NCBI GenBank assembly: GCA_032717465.1
Contig: CM064697.1
Coordinates: 6,320,033-6,384,032, forward strand
Length of the DNA: 64,000 nucleotides
Direction of reading: 5' to 3'
DNA from: Coenobita brevimanus
Lineage: Eukaryota > Arthropoda > Malacostraca > Decapoda > Coenobitidae
The notes below the pieces were generated by a model that was not told the origin of the DNA, did not search any database, and was given only the letters and a program-made list of their open reading frames with translations. Positions 20,641-32,290 of the stretch are shown here, in pieces (the first letter of the stretch is position 1; each line of letters begins with the position of its first letter). A program made the translations under genes and the position numbers.

Positions 20641-21660
20641 TCGCATGTCCCCCTCCCGACATGTACCCCCACCTCATCCCCCACCAGCCACTTCCACCAC
20701 TCTGTCCCACACACAATCCTCTATCTCCCACACGAACACCATCCGGTCCCCCACATCACCTTGTCCCCAACACCACCAACACCCTGTCCCCCTACACCAC
20801 CGGCCTGTTCCTCACACCACCACCACTCTGTCCCCCACAACACCTGTCCCCCGCACCAGAACCACCCTGTCCCCCTCACCACCACCACCCTGTCCCTCGC
20901 ACCACCACCACCACCACCCTGTCCCCCGCACCACGACCATCCTGTCCCCCACACCACCACCACCATCCTGTCCCCCACACCACCACCACCATCCTGTCCC
21001 CTACACCACCACCACCCTGACCCCAAAATCACACCAAAACTACTGTTCCTCAAACCTGTACCCTGTCCCCCACACCACCTCCACCACCGTCTTTAACATC
21101 ACACCAACACTACTGTTCCCCACACCAAAACCTACAAACCCTGTCCCACACGCCTACTATACCGTGTACAATCCCATACAACAGCAGCACCGTCTCCCGC
21201 ACCACAGTCTCCCGCACCACCACCATCTCCACCTTGTCCTCCACATTACAACACCACCACCCTGTCTCCCACACTTCACTACCAACCTGGCCCTCCATCA
21301 CATTAACAAACTGTTCTTCACATCACACTACCGCTACTTTGTTCCTGAAACATACAACAGTCTGTCACCTCACACTAACATTCCCCTGTCCCCCAAGCCA
21401 ACACCAACCTCACCCTGTCCCCCACAGCAACTATATCGTGTCCCTATACCAACACAACACTGTCCCCCATACCACCACCCTTTTCCCTACACCAACATCA
21501 CCCTGTCTCCAACACCAACAGTACTATTCCCCACATCATCACCCAGTTCCCCACATCATCATTGCTACTCTGTCCCCCACACCAACACCACCATGCTCCC
21601 CACATCAAAATCACCCTGTTCCCCATATAAACCTGAGTCTCTCATTTCAGCTTCTCCAAA
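20641..21660. repeat. C-rich minisatellite, CCCTGTCCCCCACACC + (ACC)n units
   Basis: About 1 kb in which CTGTCCCCCACACCACC recurs every 20-30 bp, cleanest at 20860-21010 and increasingly degenerate to the right. The long + frame (20645-21709, Pro/His/Thr/Ser-rich) and the - frame (Trp/Gly-rich) are both products of the repeat. There is no signal peptide or domain and no codon-phase preference. Confidence 0.85.
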
Positions 21661-22540
21661 CCAAACGGCTGAATCATATCCAAACCCCACGATCACCACC
21701 AGCGTTTAATATAGAACCGCATCTCAACAACACTCCCGCACCACTCAATTCACATGAGGTACTCATGGTCAAGGGTCTTTTATGCTTTCGCACCTGTGTC
21801 AAACCTTAAGGCTTCAATTAAAAAATAACAATGAACTGCTAGAATATGAAACCCGAGTTGTGCAGCTACGATTATTGGTTGTGATTGTTCCATTTCCTCC
21901 CAACCATTTATCTCCCATCATATCCACACACTCCATCCTTCTACTGCACCTTCTACACATTGCATAAAGAAACCTCTCGATCATACGACCTGCAATCCCT
22001 CCACGCATTGCCCTAACACACGGCACAGCCAATGTGCACAATCACCAAAATACATAGGTCTATTTTTTTTTCCCAGCTCGAAAATATTATTTAACACGGA
22101 TCCGCATGTATGCTGTCAAATAAACATCATAATACAGAATGTGCGATCTGTCTAGACATCGTACCAAAGCGACCTTCACACACTAACTGAACATCGATTT
22201 TCCTATCGTACCATACTCCACACCCAACAGTCTACCATTCCTACCCTGTCTTCCACCGCTCACAATACGCTACTTTTACATGACACAAATATGCACGATG
22301 TCTCCTATCTTAGCACTCTCACGATCCTATGACTCCCTATTAGCTGACTGTCTGGTGTCGGGATGGAATAAACTGCGGTACTTAAGTTGTCCTGACGATC
22401 TAAGGGTTAATAGTACTAGTCCTAACACTAACAGCCTCCTGTCTCACTCAAATGGATAGATTTGCTTGGCGTTCGTTACAAAAACCTTCCTCTTTTCTGT
22501 CTTCTCACACTTTTGTTGGATCTTTAGTGGAATTAGTTGT
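21661..22540. other. Unique DNA, no gene seen
   Basis: Mixed sequence, C/A-rich at the left as the minisatellite decays, with a T run at 22064-22071. Confidence 0.5.
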
Positions 22541-22613
22541 TTCCCCAACATATAACTTCAATATGGGCCAAAAGGCCTTCCGTCACCTGTACTTCCTATG
22601 TACTCCTATGTGA
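22541..22613 (+). mobile_element. CR1/L2-group LINE 3' tail fragment
   Basis: ATATGGGCCAAAAGGCCTT, then CACCTGTACTTCCTATGTACTCCTATGT, resembles the 3' end of the complete LINE at 52.3 kb, which on its own strand reads ATGGGCCAACCGGCC and ends in TTCTTATGTTCTTATG. This copy is a heavily 5'-truncated insertion on the + strand, or a SINE that borrowed the LINE tail. Confidence 0.6.
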
Positions 22614-23350
22614 GTTGGCAATGGCACTTTCCACTCGTCACAATGTCATATTTCCACCCTCTCTCCCAATATATCTCATCCTGCTCCCTTTCCAATCCGA
22701 CCACGTATTTGACGCCCCAGGATTATACAGATAATGAATAACCAAAATCTAATCTGACGGTACTTCCTCCCAAGCTGCCTGGATGCAGTAAATGAAGTTC
22801 ACAACACTGCGTCAAAGTCAGGTAACAGAACCAAGGACACTTCTGGATAACAATGAACTACCTGTGTGATAATGAAGATCTGTACTGTATCACAACTATA
22901 ATCTAAATAGTTCACAGGTTATTACTTGCCTCAGAATAATGCCAGAATACTGTGGGAAACTAGGTTAAAATGATAACATGGACACTCACACACAAAAAAA
23001 AAAAAAGTCAACAAGTAAGCTAGTCAACAGAAGTAAGGTATAGTAGTACAGTACAAGAAATCTGCTACATTACCTCGTCTGCTTCTGTGGAGTGTATTTT
23101 CATCCTACCATTCTGTAGTACTGTTTCCAGCCCCTATGCTGCATCGGTACAGCGTTATCATCACATACCTGTGGAAAAACGTTAGCGAATTATAAAATAT
23201 ACGCTGACACTCTGGTATGTTTACGCTGTCTCCCTCGTACGTTGCAGGGAATTGTGGGCACACTGTTTTTTACCTTCTTGCCATCGTCAAACTACCGCAT
23301 TCAGCTTAGTGGAATACCTCTCGCACTGGAAAAAAAAAAAAAAAAAAAAC
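22614..23350. other. Unique DNA with two A runs
   Basis: A runs lie at about 22995-23006 and 23330-23349. The latter immediately precedes an inverted-end repeat. No gene. Confidence 0.5.
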
Positions 23351-23422
23351 TTAATCCCTTCACTACGACAGTCACACATAGATTCCTCCTCAGTTCAGAA
23401 GGCCTTCACAGCGAAGGGTTAA
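23351..23422. repeat. 72-bp MITE-like repeat, TTAATCCCTTC ... GAAGGGTTAA
   Basis: The left end TTAATCCCTTCAC and the right end GCGAAGGGTTAA are inverted. There is no internal coding. It follows a 20-nt A run directly. Confidence 0.55.
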
Positions 23423-23817
23423 TAACAAGTCAGCTATAGAAGAAACAGGCATCATCATCTTCAATAATAAAGTTATTAAAGATTATAACGTGTGTGTGGG
23501 TGAAAGTTATTACCACCAAGCCAAGAATAACGAGCCTGGGATATAATATAAGTTGGCGTCACACTTCATAACCCACAAGTGCAGCCTCAAGACGGGGGAT
23601 GGAGAAGGGGGGAAAGTTGTTGACAGGGAGGAACCTCGTTAGGCATAATTAATCAAAATATGCTAATAGGCTCCACAAATCCCTCTTAACTGAATTAATG
23701 TGAGAACTTGGGGCGGTGTGGAACCAGAGGACGGAACCAACACTCTGGGGGATGGATTGGAGCCAACTGGAGGGAAATTTTGTCGTCCAAATCCAACACA
23801 GAATTTCTCGTATTCAA
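23423..23817. other. Unique DNA with AT-rich homeobox-like motifs
   Basis: 23640-23720 contains CATAATTAATCAAAATATGC and TGAATTAATG, so several TAAT cores lie in one short stretch. No gene. Confidence 0.4.
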
Positions 23818-23945
23818 CCTTACCCCCTCAGTACAAGGACGACTTGTTTCTCTAGTTCCTGCTATCGTTAGATAATTTTATTCAGCATGAGAGAAACCCC
23901 TCTTAAGCGATTAAAAACAGGACTCCTCGCACTGAGGTGGTTAAG
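23818..23945. repeat. 128-bp MITE-like repeat, CTTACCCCCTCAGTAC ... GCACTGAGGTGGTTAAG
   Basis: The ends are imperfect inverted repeats and match the family ends TTAAYCCCTYCAGTRC. A second family member lies about 400 bp to the left. Confidence 0.5.
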
Positions 23946-25285
23946 TGAAACAAGGATTACCGTGTGTTTAAATACCCGAGTACTGACAAAGCTTCCATAC
24001 TACAACATCCCAAAACCACTGCCATAGTAGTTATGGTGTGGAGACTAAAGATTATATTTTTAACCCCATGAATCTGGCTACTTCTTTATAGAGTTATTCG
24101 TGTTACATCTAGACGATTTTAAGACCTTTTGTAATGAAGGAATATATGAAAGCTACATCTATTGCAAGTTCGAAATGTTTATAGTCTGAAAGCAACAAGA
24201 ATAAATGGAAGAAAATATGAGTAAGAAAAACAAAACTTGTTATGAGTGAAGCAGTTAGACAATTCAAAACCTGAATAACCATATAAAGGTCTGGGTTCTT
24301 GTCAAGTCACAATAACCTTCCTTACCGAATACAATTAATTCACACAGCGCATAAGATTATACCTATATCCATTAACATTCACCCAATATATCAGCTTTCT
24401 GCATTACCTGCAACCATTAAAAAAAAAAAAAATCTACTTTCGGCAACACACAGGCTACCACAAACTTGCAGCAACATCCATTACCCGTAGCACGTGTAGC
24501 ACCACCACCCAGTAACACCAGCCTCGACAGTAAAACCTGCCTAGAATTCTCGCATCTCCCCGGGAACTACTGTGGCGGTGGTGCATGCTGGAGGATGTGG
24601 AGGGGGGAACTCTAGTTTGCATACGTGGGGGCGCCTAGCATTTACACTTTTGTGGCTGGTCGGTGAGTGGCAGGTCCCGGCCACTGGTTGGTACACTACA
24701 GTTTCGCGGTAGGAAACGGATCACCACATGAGCAGCAAATATGGTAACCATGCCAATGTTCTGTTGGCTGACCAGATGCACCAACCATATGCAGTAACAG
24801 AATGCTCTCTAAAATAGCACAACCCAGATATTGGACATGAATTGAAGAGCAAAGACCTTAGTTACACGAAAAACGCGAATAACAAGTTGCTGGAATAAAG
24901 CTAAGAAAAATATATCGGGACTGATCTGTGCCGTCTTGCAATGAAGAAATGACAATGCATTTAGAAGAAGTTTATGAAGTAATGGTCAATAATGCATGCA
25001 GTAAGTTATCTGTTGGCTAACCCCAGTTTGTCAAGCCGAGCAGACCCATCAACCGAAGGCAAGAAAACGCCTCAACTGTGAAACGATGTTCCCTTGCGGT
25101 CAACAGCGCCTCGCAGGGTGAAAGTGTGGAGGTTTAATTCCTAAATGAATGCTGCATTTGTGCCTCTCCACCTACGCAACTGGGACACCACAGTAGGTCC
25201 CACTTTTCTTCTTCGTTACATGGTTACCACCCAGCGTTGTAAATGATTTCCTGGGTTACATGAAACCATTAGGCTTGTCACTCAG
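23946..25285. other. Unique DNA, no gene seen
   Basis: 24061-24120 includes TAACCCCATGAATC and GTTATTCGTGTTACATC ahead of TAGACGATTTT, the reverse complement of a motif found near the inverted-end repeats at 34.37 kb. 24560-24720 is GC-rich without an open coding frame. An A run lies at 24419-24432. Confidence 0.4.
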
Positions 25286-26210
25286 TGTAGAGCCACCAGA
25301 AGTGGTAATAAAAAGTGACATGAGGGAAAGGGAGAAGTAGGAAGAGAGGAGGGCAGCCACTTAAATAAAATGACAAAGGTGAAGGAAAAAGTAGGCATCA
25401 CTATATCGAGTGAGTGGATGACGGTCGCCACTACCAACCACCTGAAGCTGACAAATAATCGGATAAATGAGGAGACACGGGGCAACAGTTATGAAACTTT
25501 AGAGAGGACTGACTAGTGGCAACTTACACGGAAGGGAAAATATGATGAGAGTGAAAATTCAATTGTTTTCTGTAAAAAATTATAATGTTAAATTTCCAAA
25601 GTATTCTGGCTCAAAACTTGTAGCCACCTGAAAGCCTAAATGATTTAAGAAAAAATAAGTGACACTAATACAGGGTAGAGAAATTAGTTAAAATTAACAG
25701 AGGGAGGAGGGCAGGAGAACGAGAAATCAAGGAGTCACACGACACAGAAAGGTAAAAACGGCTAATAGGAAGGTTAATGAAAGACGACGCAGGAGGAGGG
25801 AGGAAGATAAAGAGGAGTAAAAATGCTTTAGTGGTCAGCGTGCAGAGAGGGACGGAAGACCTGAAGGAGAAATGAGAGAAGGAGGGAGAACAGAAAAGAT
25901 GAATATGGAAATTAGGCAAAGAGGGAACTAGGGAATTGAGAACAAAGGACGAACAAATGAAAAAGAAACAGGGTGGGATGTGCATGGGAGAAGGAAACTC
26001 AAGATGAAAGGAAAAGGAAAGTATGATGAGGAAGCTGGAGTTGCACAAAAAGACGGAATTGGATAGGAGGAAGATAAGACGTGAGAAATATAGGCTATCA
26101 GATGCCGACTGCACGCATGCCTTTATAAATCTTCAAGACAATACTTCGGAAACAAAATTAACCGTAAAAAGGGGTAATCTGCCACAGAAAAACGGCAAGA
26201 GAAGATAATA
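25286..26210. repeat. Purine-rich domain
   Basis: The + strand is mainly A/G from about 25315 to 26090 (GAGGGAGG, AAAGAAG), with short unique breaks at 25400-25650. The - strand frames of this stretch are Ser/Phe/Leu/Pro low-complexity artefacts. Confidence 0.65.
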
Positions 26211-26317
26211 AATAAAAACGGAGTACATATGATATCCACCAAGACAAATATCTCGTAGATATATAGTAAACGATGCGAAAGAGGAAAGTACTGTAGTTAC
26301 TGTACGGTTTGTAAAGC

Positions 26318-26320
<3 letters not shown>

Positions 26321-26369
<49 letters not shown>
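26321..26369. repeat. (AC)24 microsatellite
   Basis: Uninterrupted AC dinucleotides, joined directly to a dispersed-repeat-like tail. Confidence 0.95.
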
Positions 26370-26372
<3 letters not shown>

Positions 26373-26460
26373 ATCATCATGTTGTCAGTCCAGTGAAGGA
26401 CAAAGGCCTCTCCCAATTTTCTCCCCTCAGACCAATTGGTTGTTAACATGTTTTATCTAG
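26370..26460. mobile_element. Possible arthropod retroposon tail after (AC)n
   Basis: TCATCATCATGTTGTCAGTC, then CCAGTGAAGGACAAAGGCCTCTCCCAA, resembles the CACTGNNGGACNNAGGCCTCTCCCAA segment that I recall from many arthropod SINE and RTE 3' regions. The adjacent simple repeat fits a retroposon tail. Family identity is not proven. Confidence 0.4.
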
Positions 26461-27090
26461 GTAGTTATAAGCTATATACAGTACGGTATGTATTTGATCC
26501 TTCCATCTTTCATCCTCAGCCTTATTCTCCCTTTCACTTTGTTTTTCGGTTGTAACTTTGCTACCGGTAACGTACTTGTCCATCTGATGTCAACTACACG
26601 GACGAAAAAGTCGTTTTTATTTTTTCTGGTCATTGTAACTTCTACTTTCATCTACTCCATTCCAAATAAAGTTCTCCTTTTCTTCATGCATGTGATAATC
26701 AACATAAATCCTTGAGCACTACCAAATTTACTTTCTAGAGACCTGTTTGGTTCCAGGTTTATGAATAATAATAACAGACAGGAAGAACAGACTGGTGGAA
26801 AGAATGAAGAGGAAGGAACAATCCTACGGATCATGAAGCTAATTAGCCTATTACTGTACAACGGACTGCTACGAAATAACGACAAATCTACTGTAAGTAA
26901 AAAAAATAATTAAGGTGATGCAAGTAAAATATCTAAAACTTGAGCACTGCATAAATCCGCCGCAAAGCAAGACCATTTGGGACACGGTAGGAGAAAATGC
27001 AAAGTTTAAGAGCTGCAACAGGAAGGAGGAAAATGGGATTACGCGGCAGAGAATGGTGTACAAACTAAAACTAAAAAGGGGCCACTCACA
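26461..27090. other. Unique DNA, no gene seen
   Basis: AT-rich with no supportable coding or RNA signal. Confidence 0.5.
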
Positions 27091-28300
27091 TCAGTTGAAA
27101 TGTGATGAAAAAAAAACTATCGGGAAAAAAGGGGAGCTGACAGGAAAATAGGACAATAAAAATAAACGTAAAAAGTAATGAGGAAAACGCGGAAAAAGAC
27201 AAGAATGTAGGGAGAGGAAGATAGTGATGAAGGATAGTAAGAAGGAAGAAACGAGGAGCAAGGAGACCATAAAGAAAAAAAAAATGCTCGAGAAACAAGA
27301 AAATAAAGAAGGAAGAAGCAGGGAAATACGAGAAGGGAGGATCTTCGGTGTGGTCTGGCCCGTCCTCTCCCTGGCCAAGAATTATGGGCGGCCGGGACCT
27401 CCTCCACTGGTACCCCAATCCTCCCAAACATTCGTGTCGAACAGACGTGAAATATATTTCTTGGATTTCCCTAAGACTCCGGGATTTACATGTAGGGAAG
27501 GTGGGCGAGGATGTAGGGGGTGTAATGGATGGAGGGGGCTGAGTAGTGAAGAGGAGTGGAGGCAAGGAAGAGACAGAGCTATTGGGTGGATTGGGAATCA
27601 TAATGGAAGGTGAAGAGAGGATAGAACAGGACAGGGAGACTGCTTTTAAAAAAGCAAGCAGAGGAGTGAATGAGTACGGAGAGCTGATGAGTGAAGTGAC
27701 GGAAGGCAGAGAGGTACTGGATAGCATGGAGTCATGGGAGAAGGTATGGGGATAGTGTAGGATAGAAAAGTTGGTTTGAAAAGTACGGATATTGGTTAGG
27801 GGAGCACAGACAAGAAAGGTGGTGGGGAACACAGATGCGAAAGAAGGAGGTGGGGAACACAGATACGAAAGGAGATGGGGAGCACAGATACTAAAGGAGG
27901 TGGGGAGCACAGATACGAAAGGAGAAGGTGGGGAGCATAGATACGAAAGGAGGAGGTGGGGAGCACAGATACGAAAGGAGGAGGTGGGGAGCACATATGC
28001 GAAAGAAGGCGGTATTTGATTTCAAGAAAGTTCAGAACAGATAGATGTGTGGGTCAGGGTGTGGATGGTCTAAAATGTATGGAGATAAGCAGTGGGCTCT
28101 GGAGACTCCGGGGAGGTAGGGGGATTGGGTGGATAAGGCAAGTTAAACCGGTTGGAGGTGAGGTGATAGGACAGGACAGTTTTCGCTATGTGGGTGACTA
28201 ATGGGAGATACTGTGTTAAGCGTTAGGATAGGAAAGGAGAAGAAATTAAGCAGCAAGGAAGATTTTAGATTGGCAAGTGATGGCGTGGAACTGGATAAGG
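27091..28300. repeat. Purine-rich domain with a GC-rich island (27345-27480)
   Basis: 27091-27340 and 27500-28300 are strongly A/G on +. The island between them (GTCTGGCCCGTCCTCTCC through GGCGGCCGGGACC) breaks the bias. The 302-codon - frame across the whole stretch is Ser/Pro/Phe-rich because of the purine bias, so it is not called as a gene. Confidence 0.65.
27799..28013. repeat. 25-28 bp tandem repeat, about 8 copies
   Basis: Units of GGTGGGGAGCACAGATACG plus AAAGGAGGA vary by insertion of GGA triplets. The complementary strand encodes a repeating Ser/Pro/Phe/Cys/Leu peptide, an artefact of the array. Confidence 0.9.
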
Positions 28301-28960
28301 AGAGGGGTAGCCGTTTGAGTATTAATGGATCAAGATCTGGGTGTAGGTGGGAGATTCTGCGTGTGCCATTAGAAAAAAGGAGATATCAGGTGTGGGTGTG
28401 GGTGCGGAATTCGACGTGTGCCATATTAGAAATGAAATAGGAGATATACAGTGAAGGTAAGAAGAGCCAGGAAGAAAAGACCAACGTAGTCGTACTTCCC
28501 TAACCTGCTTTCCAAGAACCAAACGGCACCCGTGGGGAACCTGGTTAGGGCTACAAAATAATGTGTGTGGGGGAAGGGGGTAGAAGGGTGGGGGGGAAGG
28601 AGGCAGCAACACCACCTTTCTACGAGTCCCTAACGATACCTACGCTGGGGCAAGAGAGACTCATTTACATCACAGGTGCATTGTTGTGAGATGATAAGTC
28701 GTGGAAGTGGAGGATACACGCTTAGAGACTCGCAAGCCATCCCTCACATCTGCCTCATTTGTTGTTATCTTTAGCCTTATATACTTTCCCGTAAGTTTCC
28801 CTGCCGTGTTTTACTTCCCTGGGTTTCTATCACTGGGTTACAAAGGCCCGGGAAAATATTAAAGCAGCCTGGCGATGTACGACTTCGGGGAGAGAAATGG
28901 TACGTGCTCTTTCACCCTTCGCTGTGCCTGGCTCCGTGCTGGTGTGCGTGATGGAGTGGC

Positions 28961-28961
<1 letters not shown>

Positions 28962-28991
<30 letters not shown>
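28962..28991. repeat. (GT)15 microsatellite
   Basis: Uninterrupted GT dinucleotides. Confidence 0.95.
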
Positions 28992-28994
<3 letters not shown>

Positions 28995-29134
28995 AGCTTC
29001 CCATCTAAAATGTGGAGCTATTAAAAGAAAGTACTGTGGGTGAAATGAAGAAAGTTCGCTGCATACAAAGACACCGACCTCTGTTCACTGCACCCCCCGT
29101 AACTTCTAATTATAGTTCCAAATTTAGACAGGAA

Positions 29135-29136
<2 letters not shown>

Positions 29137-29176
<40 letters not shown>
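29137..29176. repeat. (AC)20 microsatellite
   Basis: Uninterrupted AC dinucleotides. Confidence 0.95.
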
Positions 29177-29178
<2 letters not shown>

Positions 29179-30400
29179 GACCCAGATGACGACTATCAAA
29201 AATACAGGAATGATTCAATAACTGCGCAAAGATGATGGTGAGGGTTAAGTATAGCTCACATCATCTCACTCTGACCCTTCTTCTTTTCTCCTCCCTCCTT
29301 ACATTATCGAAAGTTCGCTTCTCGCTTCTTGGACATTAAAGAAGTGCAAATACTTAATATCTACCATCACACGCCTAATCCCTGAGTTCATTCAACTATT
29401 ACACAATTTATTACCACTAACCTCCACTCCAACCTGCCACCGCAAGCCGTCCGCTCTCGTACTGCATACCTCCACTTTATCCTTCAATCTATTTCTCAAT
29501 CTACCTAATTTTACCAGTTCCTACTGCATGTATTTCTGAACCGAGGAACGAAATATTCAAGCAATTTCGGCTAGGGTAAAAATATAAATGGGGGGCAATA
29601 CATTTCACAGGCTTTTCATTTTCCTCTGCATCAATCGCCTTCAAAAACCAACAGGAAGAAAAAAAAAATCCCATTCATCAGCCACATTACGTAAAAATTA
29701 AAAGCCAGCCGAAGTCTCGGACACGAAATACACAAATGAATATAAAAGACCCTCATTTACTTTCGGTCCATTTGCACGCATTTGACGCCCGACGTTCCAT
29801 TAAATATTGAGGCTTCATCGCTCATAATAACAAGGGACCCGACCCGCCAAATGCCTTGAAATATCTCGTAAACACACCAGACACATGTGTGGATAAACCA
29901 ATATCACGACTTTTACCGAGCGAAGACTTTTTATTTCGGTGAGCATTAAGCTGTTTGACGGAGATGTGGTTTCAATTGAGTTCGCATTCAGAGCGTAAGT
30001 TTTCATGCATTTTTGTGACAACATTTTTTCAGGGCAAGTTCAGGTAAGAAAAAAAGTGAGAGTCGGCCAAAAGAATTTAATCTGTACACGTTAAAATCCG
30101 TACACGTCAGTCCGCACGTACACATTCCCTCCCGTAGACGGCTTTCGTGCCTCCTCGTGCCTCAGAATTTCGTGGGGGATTATTAGAGGGTGGGAGACTA
30201 TTACATTTTTTCCTCCCTCTGTATTAGAACATGTACACGTTTCTTGAGCTTGCTGACTTGAAGGTGATTGGCGTTTCGTTGTAAAATATGAAGGATATGT
30301 TGATTCTTTTTTCTACCCGGGAGGCAAACATTATTAGAGTATTACACCAGAAAATAAAGGTCTTACAAAATATCCGACATAAACTGAAAGTATTAGCAAG

Positions 30401-30472
30401 TTTTTTTTTTTTTTTTTTTTTTTTGCCACGACTTGCAAGAGGTGTTTTGTTTTTTGTGATGTGATGTGGTGT

Positions 30473-30564
<92 letters not shown>
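30401..30564. repeat. T24 run, then (GT)18 and (AG)27
   Basis: Poly-T at 30401-30424, GT repeat at 30474-30509 and AG repeat at 30511-30564. The SINE at 30566 starts directly after the AG array. Confidence 0.95.
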
Positions 30565-30565
<1 letters not shown>

Positions 30566-30567
<2 letters not shown>

Positions 30568-30683
30568 TATTTCCCCGAGCTAGACTTGACAGATCGCATA
30601 GCAAGGCAGCTACCCGAGCGGGGCGCGAACTCTCGACCTCGCGGTCTCGAGTCAAGCGCTCTACCACTGAGCCACCCTGATCC

Positions 30684-30685
<2 letters not shown>
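30566..30685 (-). mobile_element. tRNA-derived SINE copy 1, flanked by (GA)n on both sides
   Basis: On the - strand there is an A-box-like GTGGCTCAGTGGTAGAGCG (30657-30675). A B-box-like GGTCGAGAGTTCGCGCC (30622-30638) follows at tRNA-like spacing, then a tail with GATCTG and TCTAGCTCGGGG. The same tail and B box occur in the copy at 48.1 kb, which defines a family. The T arm does not pair well and the B box is not canonical, so it is not a functional tRNA. (GA)n lies on both sides (to 30564, and from 30686). The element may have inserted into, or seeded, the GA array. Confidence 0.75.

Positions 30686-30734
<49 letters not shown>
30686..30734. repeat. (GA)24 microsatellite
   Basis: Uninterrupted GA dinucleotides that abut the SINE head. 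Confidence 0.95.
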
Positions 30735-30737
<3 letters not shown>

Positions 30738-30994
30738 CATGACACAGGATGCAGATTATAAAATATATATGTTTACACGAGAACAGGAAAAAAAAAAAAA
30801 AAATCGCACCAGGCAAACACACGAGAAAAACACACCCTGAAAAAAGCATGAGACCAACACGACCGACCCCTCCCCTTCAGTACACACACAAACATCACCT
30901 ACACACGCGCACATACTCGTAACACATGCACATTTCTAAACGTAAGAAGCAAGCAAGCAAGCAAGAATGCACGCACTTACGCCAGTCACACTCA

Positions 30995-30995
30995 C

Positions 30996-31090
<95 letters not shown>
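30995..31090. repeat. (CAGA)7 then (CA)34 microsatellite
   Basis: CAGA tetranucleotides from 30995 to about 31023 pass directly into CA dinucleotides to 31090. Flanking sequence is also C/A-rich. Confidence 0.95.
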
Positions 31091-31092
<2 letters not shown>

Positions 31093-31194
31093 TGAATTCA
31101 AACACAAAAGCACACAACAAATTACACACGCACATTAAAACGTACACAACATACACTTATGTACACATACACGAAAAAACAAGACACCATTTCT

Positions 31195-32290
31195 GCCGAA
31201 CCATTACCCAGTGAGAGTAGAAGGGGAGGAGAGAGGAGGAAGAAGGAAGAGGTAAGATGTGCATAGCAGAGTGGAGGAAAAGGAAAGGAAGAAAAATAAG
31301 GAGGGAAGGAGGTTGCGAGTAGTAAGAGATGAAAGGAAGGGTAGAGAAGCAAAAAGTGAATGGAAGGAAAAGAGAGGCGTAAGAGGTGAAGGGAAGGGGG
31401 AGAGAGAAGTAACTGATTAAGGGAAGGAAATGGTGAGACGTAGGTGGTCGAAGGAATGACAGGCGGGAGAAAACAACTACAGGAAAGACAAAGAGAGAAG
31501 AGGTAAAGAAAAATGACAAGTAAGAGGCGAAGGGAAAGGGGGGAGAGCAAGATGTGAAGAAGAGAAGGAAAGAAGGAGAGAGCGACAAGCAGAGAAAGAT
31601 AAGGGGAAGTAAGAGATGGATCGAGGGAAAGGGAAAGAAGTAAGTGGTGGAGGGAGGGACAGAAAGAGATGTAATGAGGTGGAAGGGAAGGTAGATAATG
31701 TAACTGAGAAAATGGGTAAAGAAGCAGAGACAATAAGGAAAAACGGCGTGACAAGAACTGGAGGTACAGTGGAAGAAATGTTGAAAGAAGTGCATCCACG
31801 GACTGAAGAGAAATGTGGAGGGAAAGAAGTGGACGGGGTAGGGAGGGAGGAGATGGAAATATGAAAAATGTGCCAGGTGATGAAAAGGGGGGGGAAGGAA
31901 AAAATGAAACGAATGATATGAATGATGACAATGGGGATATAAAGTGAGGGAGAAAGGGGTGATAATAAAAGGTAATGAAAGGTGGCTGATCCATGGACAA
32001 AAGAACAAGCTGAAGGGAAGGAAATGGACGAGAAGGGAACGAGGTAGAAATACGAGTGGAGATGTAAAAGTGGGACAGGCGGCGTGGAGGGAAGGGGAAC
32101 ATGGAAAGGGAAGGGGAGGACATGAAAAAGGAAGAGAGGAAGGAACGGAGGAAAAGAAACAAGGATGTGAAGGATAAAGAGAATAATGCCATGGAGAAAA
32201 ATAATAATAATAAAAAAAAACAATGAAAGACAAGCAGGCGAAGGAAAAGAAAGTATACAGATATGGATGGTGGGTAACGATGGGTGACAG
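31195..32290. repeat. 1.1-kb purine-rich domain
   Basis: The + strand is nearly all A/G with loosely repeated GAAGGGAAGG and AAGAGGTGAAGG blocks. It generates open frames of more than 320 codons in all three - phases at once, the signature of composition and not of coding. Confidence 0.8.

Larger units (their letters stand above)
28301..30400. other. Unique DNA with two dinucleotide repeats and candidate conserved islands
   Basis: 28720-28930 (with CCCTGGGTTTCTATCACTGG) and 29690-30140 (with CATTTGACGCCCGACG and CCATTAAATATTGAGG) are compositionally balanced, lack open frames, and look like conserved noncoding DNA. No exon with both splice sites is seen. Confidence 0.4.

Noticed and set aside
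20645..21709. 354-codon Pro/His/Thr-rich + frame
   Set aside because: Translation of a C-rich minisatellite; kept as a finding but not called as a gene.
27345..27480. GC-rich island as an exon
   Set aside because: Open in several phases on both strands; acceptor sequence poor and no clear donor.
30566..30685. Functional tRNA gene
   Set aside because: A and B boxes are present but the acceptor stem and T arm do not pair and the B box is non-canonical; the shared tail with the 48-kb copy shows it is a SINE.
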